From positions 1 through 64,000 of the forward strand of contig NZ_JAVRHM010000002.1 in assembly GCF_031846525.1 (NCBI RefSeq): a DNA stretch of 64,000 nt. The letters are read 5' to 3'. The DNA is from Autumnicola patrickiae (GTDB taxonomy: Bacteria; Bacteroidota; Bacteroidia; Flavobacteriales; Flavobacteriaceae). This document shows positions 37,427-45,797 of the stretch, piece after piece (positions within the stretch are counted from its first letter, which is position 1; each line of letters begins with the position of its first letter). The position numbers were made by a program, and so were the translations under genes. Below the pieces are notes generated by a model. That model did not search any database. It had not been told where the DNA came from and saw only the letters and a list, made by a program, of their open reading frames with translations.

Positions 37427-37580
37427 TAGTATTTTAATTTACGTGCCAATTGCTTAAAAGTAATATTTTTACTTTTAAATAATACAGTTTATTGGGTGGA
37501 AGGTCATATCATATTAGCGGCAATCCCGTCATAACTTAGGTTATAAAAGGTGAATACCCGTTCAGCCCTTTTCCGCTGCA

Positions 37581-37709
37581 TTTCGCAAAAGCTTCATTCC
37601 GGCAAAAGCGCTTCTCTATAAAAGTCTTGGACACCATCGAAGAAATTTCGACTTCCATTCCGCTAACCCGATGAAAATATCGGAACGCTTCATTCCAGCT
37701 CGAAATTTT
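37581..37709. repeat. Short direct repeats and hairpins of unknown role
   Basis: GCAAAAGCTTC and GCAAAAGCGCTTC repeat 17 bp apart; CTTCATTCC-like units recur near 37593, 37652 and 37690; arms AAATTTCGA (37643-37651) and TCGAAATTT (37700-37708) bracket a CCGAT-N6-ATCGG hairpin. This could be a replication or regulatory region of the element. Confidence 0.4.
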
Positions 37710-38233
37710 GCGATGAAGTCCGCCAGATTGAACTTAGACTTATAGCTTTTCTTTCCCAAAGAAAAATAGGGATATTTCCTAATCCTTGTTCAAATTTCAT
37801 CCTCACAGCCATCCCTTTTTAAGACGCAAATAACAACATCCTCTCTTGGACAGCGGCATAAAGCCGTTCCGGCTTCGCCTACTCTTTTTATACGCTTTAC
37901 CAAACCCGGATGTTGTAAAACAAAAGCATCAAAAAAGGTAATGTGACGGCTCTGTAGGAAGTAAATCCATAAGGAAAAAGTAGAATCAATTCCAAATCTC
38001 AAAATATAGATCTAGTCTGATGTTAAAAAAACAAAAAAAGGAAAATGCTCTGGATATAATAAGTAAATCATTTAAAAATAAATTTATTGGCGGGTCAGGT
38101 ATAGCAAAATTGAATAGGTTTTTTTCAGGTTAAGGGTGGAAATTTAAGATGGGTTTATAGCTTCTAAAATGGAAAATCTGCCGTTTCGAATTTTTTCATT
38201 TTGTAAGAATTGAAGGTTTTGATAGCAATAGAG

Positions 38234-38251
38234 ATCAATTGACATCAAATT
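38234..38251. repeat. 18-bp repeat ATCAATTGAYATCAAATT, copy 2
   Basis: Second copy of the repeat at 35583, same orientation, 2.65 kb away, on the other side of the integrase. Confidence 0.45.
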
Positions 38252-38413
38252 TCATGAATAATTCGTTTTAACTGAATCAGCAGAAATAGTATCTTAAAGT
38301 GGTGATTTTCTGTTTAGTATCAAGAATGGAAATCTCACTGATTTGACTTTCACTAAATAATTAACCCATTAGAATAATAGAGGGATTTTTTGCATTCCCT
38401 TAAAAGAAATGCA

Positions 38414-38509
38414 GTTGGTGCAAACCAACTTGTATGAAAATTTTGTCCCGCCTGCGGGACGAAATCGAATAGCAAGAGGATGACACGCTGGGCGATGTCA
38501 TTCGATTTC
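38414..38509 (+). other. Candidate origin of transfer (oriT)
   Basis: Three consecutive inverted repeats lie about 140 bp upstream of the mobilization operon: GTTGGT-gcaa-ACCAAC (38414-38429); GTCCCGC-CT-GCGGGAC (38445-38460); and a nested pair, GAAATCGA (38461) with TCGATTTC (to 38509) enclosing ATGACA (38480) and TGTCAT (to 38501). Such nested repeats next to an HUH relaxase gene are typical of oriT. The nick site cannot be read directly. Confidence 0.6.
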
Positions 38510-38646
38510 CAAAATCTATAAAATATTGATTTTAAAGTAGTTGAAAATTTATAAAATATGAAAGTATCCACTCTGATGGATATCTTCCTCTAGAAAGCCC
38601 AGTAAAATCAGGAGGGCTTTAGCCAGCAGAAGTAAAAATAGTAGCC

Positions 38647-39174
38647 ATGAAGACAAAATCAAGACTTCAAGTAAAAGTAAGTACGGCAAACAGGTTCCGG
38701 GAGTTCTCTAAAAAGAACAATAGCAACCCCTCCGAAACCTTAGACCTGGTACTGGATTTTTTTGAGAAAAATAACCTCTCTCCTTTTGAGACTTTAGTGC
38801 CTTCAAAAGTAAGCCTGGAACAGCTCATAAAAAAAAGGATCGATGCCGTGATAGCCATCCTTAAAAATATTGAAAAGACCCAGACCAAACCAGGTTTGTT
38901 AATGCTAGAATTACTTATGGAAGGGCGATCTGTTCCAAAACCTGAATTAATTGAAAAGAAAAAGATTGCATCCAACAATGAAAAAACCCAGGAACAATTA
39001 GAATTGGAAATCTCCCGGCTTCAGGAGGTATTAAAAGCTACAAAAAAGGACCTGGAGTACCTGCTACAGCATGTGGAAATAAAAGGAAACACTTTTGGTG
39101 CGGATTACCTAAAACTGAACATCCCCCGAACAGCATTTGAACAATTTAAGATTGCCATAAAACATAAAGTCTAA
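38647..39174 (+). CDS. BfmA/BtgA-like mobilization protein
   Basis: A 175-aa accessory mobilization protein. The N-terminus (about 1-45) looks like a small DNA-binding ribbon-helix-helix type segment, VSTANRFREFSKKNNSNPSETLDLVLDFFEKN, the pattern of Bacteroides BfmA/BtgA proteins. A coiled-coil helix follows at about 110-140 (EEQLELEISRLQEVLKATKKDLEYLL). It should bind oriT and assist the relaxase. The stop codon is adjoined by the ATG of the relaxase gene, so the two are coupled. Confidence 0.85.
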   Translation: MKTKSRLQVKVSTANRFREFSKKNNSNPSETLDLVLDFFEKNNLSPFETLVPSKVSLEQLIKKRIDAVIAILKNIEKTQTKPGLLMLELLMEGRSVPKPELIEKKKIASNNEKTQEQLELEISRLQEVLKATKKDLEYLLQHVEIKGNTFGADYLKLNIPRTAFEQFKIAIKHKV

Positions 39175-40200
39175 ATGTATATCACTATCTCTCCTCAGAA
39201 ATTAGGCGGTGCTTTTTCACAAAGTGCAGGGGATTTTGTGAGCTACCTGGAAAAAGAAAACCAAGGAAAAAACCTGTTGGAAAAGGAATATTTCTTTAAT
39301 CAATATGGAGATAACATACGGCCGTATGAGGTAATTAAAGAGATTGATGGGAATACAGCTAAATTAAAACTCAAGGAACCTAAATATTATTCTATCACCA
39401 TCAATCCCAGCCAATATGAATTAAAACATATTCATAATAATCCTGAGAAACTCCGGGCTTTTGTCCGGGAAACCATGAAAGAATATGCCGACTCCTTTAA
39501 CCGGGAGATTAACGGGAGGCCCATCAGCGTCAACGACATTAAATATTTCGCCAAAATTGAACATGAGCGAACCTATAAAAGTAATGATGTAGCTATTCGG
39601 GAGAATAAGCCTTACAGCAATCAAATTGCGCATTTAAAAAATGAGCTTCGGAAGGTGGAACGGGGAGAAATTCCTGGAAATACCCGGCAACTTGAAAATG
39701 AGATCCAAAAGCTGGTTAGGGATGCTCCTTATAAAATCCGCGGACAGGTGGTGGAACCGGGAATGAAAAAGGAAGGGCTACAAAGCCATATCCACATCAT
39801 TGTAAGCAGGAAAGATGCTTCAAATATCTACAGTCTTTCCCCGGGTAGTAAATACAAAGCTTCGGAAGTGGAGATGCATGGCAAAATGGTCAAGCGGGGG
39901 TTTGAGCGTGACCGGTTTTTTCAGAATTCTGAAAAAGCGTTTGATAAGATGTTTGGGTACAACAGGAATTATGTGGAAAGTTATGCCGCCAGGAAAATGC
40001 TGAGCAAGGATCCGAAACAATATATTATATCCTTAAGAAGCCTGGGTATTAACGAGAAAAAGATCGCCTTTAACCTGATCCGGCAAACCGGGCTGCAACT
40101 GCCGGTATTACACCTGCCCCAAAGTAAAGTGGGCTTCGCTTATAAACAACTTAAAAAAATCATCGAAGCCGGAATTAAAGCAAGTTCTATCGGCTATTAA
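39175..40200 (+). CDS. Relaxase/mobilization nuclease (MobB/DUF5712-like)
   Basis: A 341-aa relaxase that should nick oriT and pilot the strand during transfer. The HUH-type metal site is visible as SHIHIIVSRKD (H205, H207), with an upstream Tyr-rich N-terminal region (YITISPQKLGG; GDFVSYLEKE) and a middle EHERTYK block. The C-terminal 80 residues are basic. It belongs to the short Bacteroidota relaxases that pair with a BfmA/BtgA protein. Which Tyr is the nucleophile cannot be set from sequence alone. Confidence 0.85.
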   Translation: MYITISPQKLGGAFSQSAGDFVSYLEKENQGKNLLEKEYFFNQYGDNIRPYEVIKEIDGNTAKLKLKEPKYYSITINPSQYELKHIHNNPEKLRAFVRETMKEYADSFNREINGRPISVNDIKYFAKIEHERTYKSNDVAIRENKPYSNQIAHLKNELRKVERGEIPGNTRQLENEIQKLVRDAPYKIRGQVVEPGMKKEGLQSHIHIIVSRKDASNIYSLSPGSKYKASEVEMHGKMVKRGFERDRFFQNSEKAFDKMFGYNRNYVESYAARKMLSKDPKQYIISLRSLGINEKKIAFNLIRQTGLQLPVLHLPQSKVGFAYKQLKKIIEAGIKASSIGY

Positions 40201-40211
40201 AATTATCTGTT

Positions 40212-41816
40212 ATGCTGTCAAATATTTATTTAGTACTTTTTTGCTATGCTGCGGCCGTGGGCATGTTTTACTTCTCCCTGAAAAATACTTCCTGGGGGTA
40301 TACCATCAACTTTAGTTTTATTTTTCTGCTGTTTTTTATCAGTTTTCCTTCCCGCTTCGACTTTGATATGTTTATGCTGCTTTCCATACGCCTATTGACC
40401 CCATTATTTCTTATCAATGTGCTGCTGAAGGAATGGCTGCTCAAACCTAATAAAGATAGCTTAACCAAACAATACGCTTTCAGAGTGCCTCTATCTTCCG
40501 GATCGATTAAACTGAAAGATATCCGCCGCGGGGTATCCATCATTGGAGCTGCAGGTAGTGGAAAAACGGAAAGTGTGGTTGCTCAATTTCTAAGGCATTT
40601 TAGCAGGCATACTTTCTGCGGAATTATCCATGACTACAAAAATTTTGAACTTTCCAAAATTGCCTACCCCCTATTCAAGGAAAGTAAAATGCCGTTTTAT
40701 ATTATTTCCTTTGATACCATCTTTCATAAAGTAAATCCCATTGCGCCTCGCTATATGCAGGATGAAGAAAGTGTCAACGAGATTTCCCGCGTTCTTCTGG
40801 AGAATTTATTAGAAAAAACGGAAAACGGGTATTCGGGAAGTTCCAGGTTCTTTAACGATGCTGCAGAAGGGATTATTGGAGGGCTCATCTGGAAACTTAA
40901 AACCGATCATCCCGGGTATTGTACCCTTCCGCATCTCATCGCATTGTTCCAGCAATTAACGACCTACGAGTTAGTTGACTTTTTAAGTTCTAATCTAACC
41001 TCCCAGGCCATGGCAAATGCTTTTATAAATGGTGTGGATTCAGAACGACAAACGGCTTCGGTAAAAAGTACCCTCTCCAATGCTTTTAAAAAAATAAGCA
41101 CCCAACGGATCTTTATGGTACTTTCTGAAGATGAGATTCCGTTGGATATCAATAATTCCGAAAATCCAGGGGTGATTTCAGTAGTGAATAATCCTAAATT
41201 TGAATCGGCATATTCCCCCATTGTAGCAACCATAATTCATAGTATAACTAAGCAAATGAGTGTACATGAAAGGCTTGGTTCGTTTATCCTTATGGAGGAA
41301 GCTTCCACAATTCGCCTGCTCAACATGCACCGTATTCCGGCGACGCTGCGAAGCTATAACATTGCTACGGTCTATGTAATCCAGGATAAAATACAAAATG
41401 ATATCCTTTATGGCAGGGAAGCAGGAAAAGCCATCCTGAGCAATCTGTCTTATCAGTTCTTCGGAAAGGTCAATGACCCCGAGACAGCAAAATACTATGA
41501 GAGTTTCTTTGAGATTGTGAAGCGGAAAAGTATCAGTGTCAGCAAAAGTGATAACCTGAATTTTGATACCCGTACCACCAAAAGTGAACGCGAAGTGGCC
41601 AAGATCAGGGCTGATGTTTTCTTTCGCTTAAAACCGGGCGAGTTCGTGACTTTTTCTGATGGTAAAGACCGAAAAGTAAAATTCTCCACGCCCGACTGGC
41701 CCAAGGAATTACCGGACCCTAAGCACAAATTTTCTTTAGAAGATCTGGAATTGAATTTTCAGAAAATATACAGGGAGGCTAAAGCCATTTACAAATCTGA
41801 AAAATCACCAAAATGA
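40212..41816 (+). CDS. Type IV coupling protein (TraG/TraD/MobC-like ATPase)
   Basis: A 534-aa coupling ATPase linking the relaxosome to a secretion channel. Two or three N-terminal membrane helices (about 3-22, 29-46 and 54-72), then the ATPase with Walker A GAAGSGKTES (near residue 112), the AAEGIIGGLIWKL region, and a Walker-B-like segment FILMEEASTIRL (near 358). Located 12 bp after the relaxase. No T4SS components follow in the window, so it must use another element's channel. Confidence 0.88.
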   Translation: MLSNIYLVLFCYAAAVGMFYFSLKNTSWGYTINFSFIFLLFFISFPSRFDFDMFMLLSIRLLTPLFLINVLLKEWLLKPNKDSLTKQYAFRVPLSSGSIKLKDIRRGVSIIGAAGSGKTESVVAQFLRHFSRHTFCGIIHDYKNFELSKIAYPLFKESKMPFYIISFDTIFHKVNPIAPRYMQDEESVNEISRVLLENLLEKTENGYSGSSRFFNDAAEGIIGGLIWKLKTDHPGYCTLPHLIALFQQLTTYELVDFLSSNLTSQAMANAFINGVDSERQTASVKSTLSNAFKKISTQRIFMVLSEDEIPLDINNSENPGVISVVNNPKFESAYSPIVATIIHSITKQMSVHERLGSFILMEEASTIRLLNMHRIPATLRSYNIATVYVIQDKIQNDILYGREAGKAILSNLSYQFFGKVNDPETAKYYESFFEIVKRKSISVSKSDNLNFDTRTTKSEREVAKIRADVFFRLKPGEFVTFSDGKDRKVKFSTPDWPKELPDPKHKFSLEDLELNFQKIYREAKAIYKSEKSPK

Positions 41817-42493
41817 GACCAGTCAATTATATCAGCCATTTAAACAGGGTACTGCGGAAATTTTCCGATGATGATAAAATATCGTCCTCGCACCGCAGTT
41901 TATACCTGGCATTTTTTGAATTATGGAACCAGCAACATTTTCCGAAGACCCTTATGGTAAACAGCAAAAAGGTAATGTCCCTGGCCAAAATACGTTCCCG
42001 GACTACCTATCATAAATTACTTCAAGAGTTAAAAATGTGGGGCTATCTTCAATACCATCCCTCCAATAATCCGGAAATTGGTTCCCTCATTGAGATGTTC
42101 AGATTTGATACCCTACCTGATCAAAAAATGAACAGGACTTATCCAGTTTCTGAACAGGTACCTGTCCAAAAATTGGTATCTTTAAATAAAGAAAAAAGTA
42201 AACCTTTAATAAACTCTTTTAAACAAACAGGTCCAGAAAATGAACAAGTAGTTATTGAATATTTTCAATCTGAAAAAAGAAGTCCCCTGGAGGCTAAAAA
42301 ATTCTATAACTTTTACGAAGCCATAGGCTGGAAATTAAATGGTAAAAATCCGATCACCGACTGGCAGGCCTGTGCCCGGAACTGGATAATAAAAGCTGAC
42401 GAAATAAAAAAGGATCCAAAATTTAGGCCACCGTCCCGAAATTGGGACAACCTGCATACTAGTAGGTATAAAGACTATAGAGAGCCGTTGTAA
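41813..42493 (+). CDS. Accessory protein of the mobilization operon
   Basis: A 226-aa protein overlapping the coupling-protein gene by 4 bp (ATGA), hence coupled. The N-terminal half (about 20-85) resembles a winged-helix replication/transcription domain (SSHRSLYLAFFELWNQQHFPKTLMVNSKKVMSLAKIRSRTTYHKLLQELKMWG). The C-terminal part, KFYNFYEAIGWKLNGKNPITDWQACARNWI, is a motif seen at the end of Bacteroidota mobile-element proteins. Role unproven; a DNA-binding accessory factor is likely. Confidence 0.7.
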   Translation: MRPVNYISHLNRVLRKFSDDDKISSSHRSLYLAFFELWNQQHFPKTLMVNSKKVMSLAKIRSRTTYHKLLQELKMWGYLQYHPSNNPEIGSLIEMFRFDTLPDQKMNRTYPVSEQVPVQKLVSLNKEKSKPLINSFKQTGPENEQVVIEYFQSEKRSPLEAKKFYNFYEAIGWKLNGKNPITDWQACARNWIIKADEIKKDPKFRPPSRNWDNLHTSRYKDYREPL

Positions 42494-42620
42494 GAAAAGT
42501 TAGCTTCGAGACATTCCTTCTAAGAACATTAATGTTTCATAATAAAGTGAAGGAGGGAGCGACAGCAAACATGTGAACTTTTTACCTATCGAGCTCCTGT
42601 AATTTAAAGATTTATTATAA

Positions 42621-42654
42621 CGACAGTTTTTGTCGCCTAATCTCCTTTTATTTG
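42621..42654 (+). promoter_or_regulatory. Palindrome CGACA-N5-TGTCG with -7 box, site 1
   Basis: Perfect palindrome CGACA-gtttt-TGTCG at 42621-42635, then 11 bp, then TTTATTTG at 42647-42654, 23 bp upstream of the esterase start. One of four such sites in 42.6-45.6 kb with the same spacing. Confidence 0.6.
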
Positions 42655-42677
42655 TCTTAAACTTCTAAATTTACAGG

Positions 42678-43166
42678 ATGAACATTTTATACCTGCACGG
42701 ACTCGAAAGCAAACTTAGCAATCCTAAACGAAAAATCCTGCAAGAATATGGCAGCGTCTTCGCTCCCGATATCGACTATGAAAAACGGCATCTTCAGCCA
42801 AAAGTTATCCTGAGCAAATACCCGGAGGTGGAATTTAACGTGATCATCGGCAGTAGTATGGGCGCGCTTAACGGCTATATTATTTCAGAAAATATCGGCA
42901 GGCTTGCCTTACTATTCAATCCGCCACTAATCAAATACCGGAAAATAAATTTCAGCGCCCGGTTTACAAAAGGCCTGGCTTATAAACAGCTACTACTGGG
43001 AGGCAGTGACGAGGTGGTGAACCCTTCGGAAACCATGGAATTTCTCGGCAGGCATTTAAAAAAATCTGAATTGGAAATTATCACAGATCCCCAACTTGGG
43101 CACCGCATTCCGCAAGAACTATTCTGGGAACAGGTAAGAACTTTCTTTTCCAAACTTTGTTATTAA
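42678..43166 (+). CDS. YqiA/YcfP-like alpha/beta-hydrolase
   Basis: A 162-aa small serine esterase. MNILYLHGLESK at the start holds the oxyanion turn; the nucleophile elbow is GSSMG near residue 58; the Asp is in LLLGGSDEVVNPSET and the His in LGHRIPQE near the C-terminus, completing the triad. Related proteins hydrolyse short acyl esters. It is the first gene of a pair with the WYL regulator (10 bp gap). Confidence 0.85.
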   Translation: MNILYLHGLESKLSNPKRKILQEYGSVFAPDIDYEKRHLQPKVILSKYPEVEFNVIIGSSMGALNGYIISENIGRLALLFNPPLIKYRKINFSARFTKGLAYKQLLLGGSDEVVNPSETMEFLGRHLKKSELEIITDPQLGHRIPQELFWEQVRTFFSKLCY

Positions 43167-43176
43167 AACGAAACCT

Positions 43177-44091
43177 ATGTCTGTACGTCAAACTATAAAA
43201 CGCCACTACAAGATCATTTCGCTACTTAAAAAGCGGCCGATGAGCTATGAAGAACTCTCTGATGAAATTCTGTCCGATCCTGATTCACTGGAAGAAAACC
43301 TGCTAAAATCCCAAAGAACCCTGCAGCGCGATATAAAGGATATTGCCTCTATCTACGGAATTGAGATTGCTTCAGACCGCGCTTACAATAAATATTTTAT
43401 TGTTGATGATTTCGAGATGAACCATTCCCAGAGGCTCAGGGAAAATTTTGAAATTTTAAATGCCATCAGGCTTTCCCGAAGCCTGGGCAGCAGCCTCATC
43501 TTTGAGAAAAGGAAATCCCTGGGCACTGAACATATGGCCGGCTTGCTTCATGCCATTCAGAATCTTAACCTTGTGAAGTTTCAGTATTACAAATTTCGCG
43601 AAGATTCCCAAAGCACAAGAAAGGTTAAACCCATTTCACTAAAGGAAGCCCGCAACCGCTGGTATCTTATAGCCATGGATACCAAAGACGAGCAGATCAA
43701 GAATTTTTCCCTGGACAGGATCCAGGAGCTCAGCATCACTTCAGAAAAATTTAAAAAGATTGAATATAATATCCACGAAGAATTTAAAGACAGCTTTGGA
43801 ATCATTAACGGCACCGATGAAGAGCCGGTAAAGGTGGTGCTGGCATTTACCGCACGCGAAGGCAAATATGTAGCTTCCCTCCCACTGCACCAGAGTCAGC
43901 AGTTAAATTCTGAAGATGAAAAGGAAATGTGCTTCAGTTATTTTATAAGGCCCACTTATGATTTCAGGATGGAAATTTTGTCTTATGGAGACCAGGTTAA
44001 AGTTATGGAGCCGAAGGAACTGGGAGATAAGATAGCCGCTCAACTGACAAATGCGCTAGAAAGCTATTACTCCAGCGGTTCAACGACATAG
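43177..44091 (+). CDS. WYL-domain transcriptional regulator
   Basis: A 304-aa regulator: N-terminal HTH (about 3-65, YKIISLLKKRPMSYEELSDEI and SQRTLQRDIKDI), then a WYL domain (about 108-185) with the sequence EARNRWYLIAMD near residue 162, and a WYL C-terminal extension (about 200-300). WYL regulators often control defence or DNA-repair genes and sense nucleic acid or small ligands. The four CGACA-N5-TGTCG palindromes around it are candidate targets. It sits behind the esterase in one transcript. Confidence 0.9.
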   Translation: MSVRQTIKRHYKIISLLKKRPMSYEELSDEILSDPDSLEENLLKSQRTLQRDIKDIASIYGIEIASDRAYNKYFIVDDFEMNHSQRLRENFEILNAIRLSRSLGSSLIFEKRKSLGTEHMAGLLHAIQNLNLVKFQYYKFREDSQSTRKVKPISLKEARNRWYLIAMDTKDEQIKNFSLDRIQELSITSEKFKKIEYNIHEEFKDSFGIINGTDEEPVKVVLAFTAREGKYVASLPLHQSQQLNSEDEKEMCFSYFIRPTYDFRMEILSYGDQVKVMEPKELGDKIAAQLTNALESYYSSGSTT

Positions 44092-44117
44092 TTTGTCATA
44101 CTTCACCTGTAGTTTTG
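44084..44117 (+). promoter_or_regulatory. Palindrome CGACA-N5-TGTCA with -7 box, site 2
   Basis: Palindrome CGACA-tagtt-TGTCA at 44084-44098, overlapping the stop codon of the WYL gene, then 11 bp and TAGTTTTG at 44110-44117, a full TAnnTTTG match. It serves the gene pair beginning at 44207. Confidence 0.6.
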
Positions 44118-44206
44118 AAAATATATCCGCTGAGATAATTGGGATTGGTTTCTGATTTTGGGGTAAGGAAGCATCATTAAAATTCTCAGCGTTTAAAGTA
44201 AACGAC

Positions 44207-44497
44207 ATGAAAAAAATTTACCTGGTCACCCATGGTGGGATTACAATAGATCTCTCCAAAATTAAGGCATTTCATATTGATACCTGGAATCCTCGCGGAA
44301 AGAGTCACATACTGCGAATTGAATTTCATTCCCGGTACGAATATATTTTTAATCCTGAAAACCAGAAATATGAAAAAGTACTGATTAATGACTTTACAGA
44401 ACATCCCTATGCCGATTATGAAACTGCGGAAGCCTACCGCAATGAATGGCAGGAGATCTGGGAGGATTGTTTAAAGGAAGGTATCTTAACGGAATAA
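44207..44497 (+). CDS. Hypothetical protein, element cargo
   Basis: A 96-aa soluble protein with an N-terminal beta-rich segment (MKKIYLVTHGGITIDLSKIKAFHI) and an acidic C-terminal helix. No family recognised. It starts one base upstream of the next gene's ATG region (stop 44497, next ATG 44499), so they are translationally coupled. Confidence 0.6.
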   Translation: MKKIYLVTHGGITIDLSKIKAFHIDTWNPRGKSHILRIEFHSRYEYIFNPENQKYEKVLINDFTEHPYADYETAEAYRNEWQEIWEDCLKEGILTE

Positions 44498-44498
44498 A

Positions 44499-44888
44499 AT
44501 GAACATGACCAAAGATTATTTCACTAACCTTTATAGACTTTTAGAAGTAGAGTTTATTCAGCAGGCACTTTTCGAACTGATTGAAGAAAAGGGAAATTAT
44601 TCGCCCTTGCTGGTAATAAATCATCAGGACTACTTTCTTTCCCTATCAAATGAATCCTATTACGTGTTTCTGCTTCCTGTAGTTACCCCAAAGATTGCCG
44701 CCAAAGTATGTAATTACTGCAAATACATATTTAACCGAAAAACGATAATGGTGCAGCTGGAAAACTCCGAGAGCATCCCAATGTTTGAACATCAATTCTT
44801 CATAAAGCTAAAAGACATTATACAGCAGGCAGAGCATAACGGAATTATGAGAAATAATCTATTTCTCCGGTTATTAAGCGAAGTGTAG
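44499..44888 (+). CDS. Hypothetical protein, element cargo
   Basis: A 129-aa soluble protein, mostly helical with YLLxV and CNYC-containing segments (KVCNYCKYIF near residue 66-75; the CxxC could bind a metal). I do not recognise a family. Coupled to the 96-aa gene; both lie under palindrome site 2. Confidence 0.6.
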   Translation: MNMTKDYFTNLYRLLEVEFIQQALFELIEEKGNYSPLLVINHQDYFLSLSNESYYVFLLPVVTPKIAAKVCNYCKYIFNRKTIMVQLENSESIPMFEHQFFIKLKDIIQQAEHNGIMRNNLFLRLLSEV

Positions 44889-45171
44889 GTTATAGAAGAA
44901 AATCTTATTGAAAGCAGCAAAAGTAAGCTGAATTTTGTTATAGAAAAGAAGATGATTCAAACCACAATAAAGATCAGGCTTATATTAAACGGCTGGCATC
45001 TTGAACAATGGATTTCCAATCAGAAGTTGGAAGGAAAAAACCAATAGCATTCCCTATAATATCAGGCCAGAAGAATTACTAATTTAAATAAAGAATCTCG
45101 AAAGTCAGCTTGCCTGCTAAAGTTTCACCTCATCTCTACTGAAGTAATGCGGCAACAATTTCTTAAAGCAA
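44889..45171. other. Intergenic stretch without supported gene
   Basis: Contains only a 31-codon ORF (44951-45046) with no context, and the end of the region carries palindrome site 3. I see nothing else to annotate. Confidence 0.5.
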
Positions 45172-45205
45172 CGACAGGTTTTGACGTCAGCATTTTTTAG
45201 TATTG
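45172..45205 (+). promoter_or_regulatory. Palindrome CGACA-N5-TGACG with -7 box, site 3
   Basis: CGACA-ggttt-TGACG at 45172-45186, then 11 bp and TAGTATTG at 45198-45205, 22 bp upstream of the gene at 45228. One mismatch in the right arm. Confidence 0.55.
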
Positions 45206-45227
45206 CCTCCCTTAACTTTTAAAAGAT

Positions 45228-45554
45228 ATGACTGAAATCACCCCGGACCGCGAATTCGAATATTTTTACTGCCCGGTAACGGGAGAGCCGGTACTACATC
45301 CGGATGGATATACTACCTCACCTGCCCTGCTTTTTATTTATGTGGAGGAAATCAAGGATTTTGAATACTGCAGTGAACAGCTTAGGGAAAAGTTTGCTGC
45401 TTATTTTGATGAAAATGCGAAAAAAACTGAAGGCGAACTGCTGTTTAAAAAATTAAAAGAAGAGCTGCCCTGGGGGCAGGACAAACTGCTGATCACCTAT
45501 GGCAACGTGGGAGCAGCCAGTTTATGTTTTGACCTTGGCTATGAAAAGAGATAA
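45228..45554 (+). CDS. Hypothetical protein, element cargo
   Basis: A 108-aa soluble acidic protein with a cysteine-containing beginning (FEYFYCPVTGEPVL) and a helical middle. No family recognised. Monocistronic under palindrome site 3. Confidence 0.6.
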   Translation: MTEITPDREFEYFYCPVTGEPVLHPDGYTTSPALLFIYVEEIKDFEYCSEQLREKFAAYFDENAKKTEGELLFKKLKEELPWGQDKLLITYGNVGAASLCFDLGYEKR

Positions 45555-45571
45555 AATACATCTTTTTTAAG

Positions 45572-45586
45572 CGTCAGGTTTTGTCG
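45572..45586 (+). promoter_or_regulatory. Palindrome CGTCA-N5-TGTCG, site 4
   Basis: CGTCA-ggttt-TGTCG, one arm mismatch. The expected -7 position 11 bp downstream (45598-45605) is poor (TTAATTCG); a TTAGTTTA at 45593-45600 is a weak alternative. It lies between 45554 and the gene at 45798. Confidence 0.45.
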
Positions 45587-45663
45587 TTTACATTAGTTTA
45601 ATTCGTATTAAAATAAGAGCAGATGGAGATGAGGATGTAATTATCATAAGCGGGAATATGATT

Positions 45664-45698
45664 TTGATTAACTTGATTAACTTGATTATTTTGATTTA
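45664..45698 (+). repeat. Short tandem repeat, TTGATTAAC units
   Basis: About four 9-bp units (TTGATTAAC, TTGATTAAC, TTGATTATT, TTGATTT). It lies just before a terminator hairpin. Confidence 0.6.
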
Positions 45699-45704
45699 AC
45701 TACC

Positions 45705-45738
45705 AAAATACCCACTGATCCCGCGGTGGGTATTTTTT
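45705..45738 (+). terminator. Rho-independent terminator
   Basis: Stem AAAATACCCAC / GTGGGTATTTT with a 10-nt loop and a T-run. It ends the transcript from the 45228 gene or from site 4 before the gene at 45798. Confidence 0.85.
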
Positions 45739-45797
45739 AATATAAAATTCATCTTGAAATTTAACTATTAAGCGAAATTATTAGCATTAAAAGAGGT

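Larger units (their letters stand above)
37427..38646. other. 1.2-kb non-coding region with structured repeats
   Basis: No convincing gene. Signals: CTTCATTCC-type repeats and hairpins at 37580-37710, an 18-bp repeat copy at 38234-38251, and nested inverted repeats at 38414-38509 just upstream of the mobilization genes. Two short minus-strand ORFs (37790-38002 and 38353-38571) cover structured DNA and are not supported. Confidence 0.6.

Noticed and set aside
37790..38571. Two minus-strand ORFs of about 70 codons
   Set aside because: They lie over hairpins and repeats near oriT, and lack any recognised sequence pattern.
44951..45046. 31-codon ORF between cargo genes
   Set aside because: Too short, no promoter or ribosome-binding site close by.
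45664..45698. TTGATTAAC tandem repeat considered as CRISPR or iteron
   Set aside because: Units are contiguous without spacers and only four in number.
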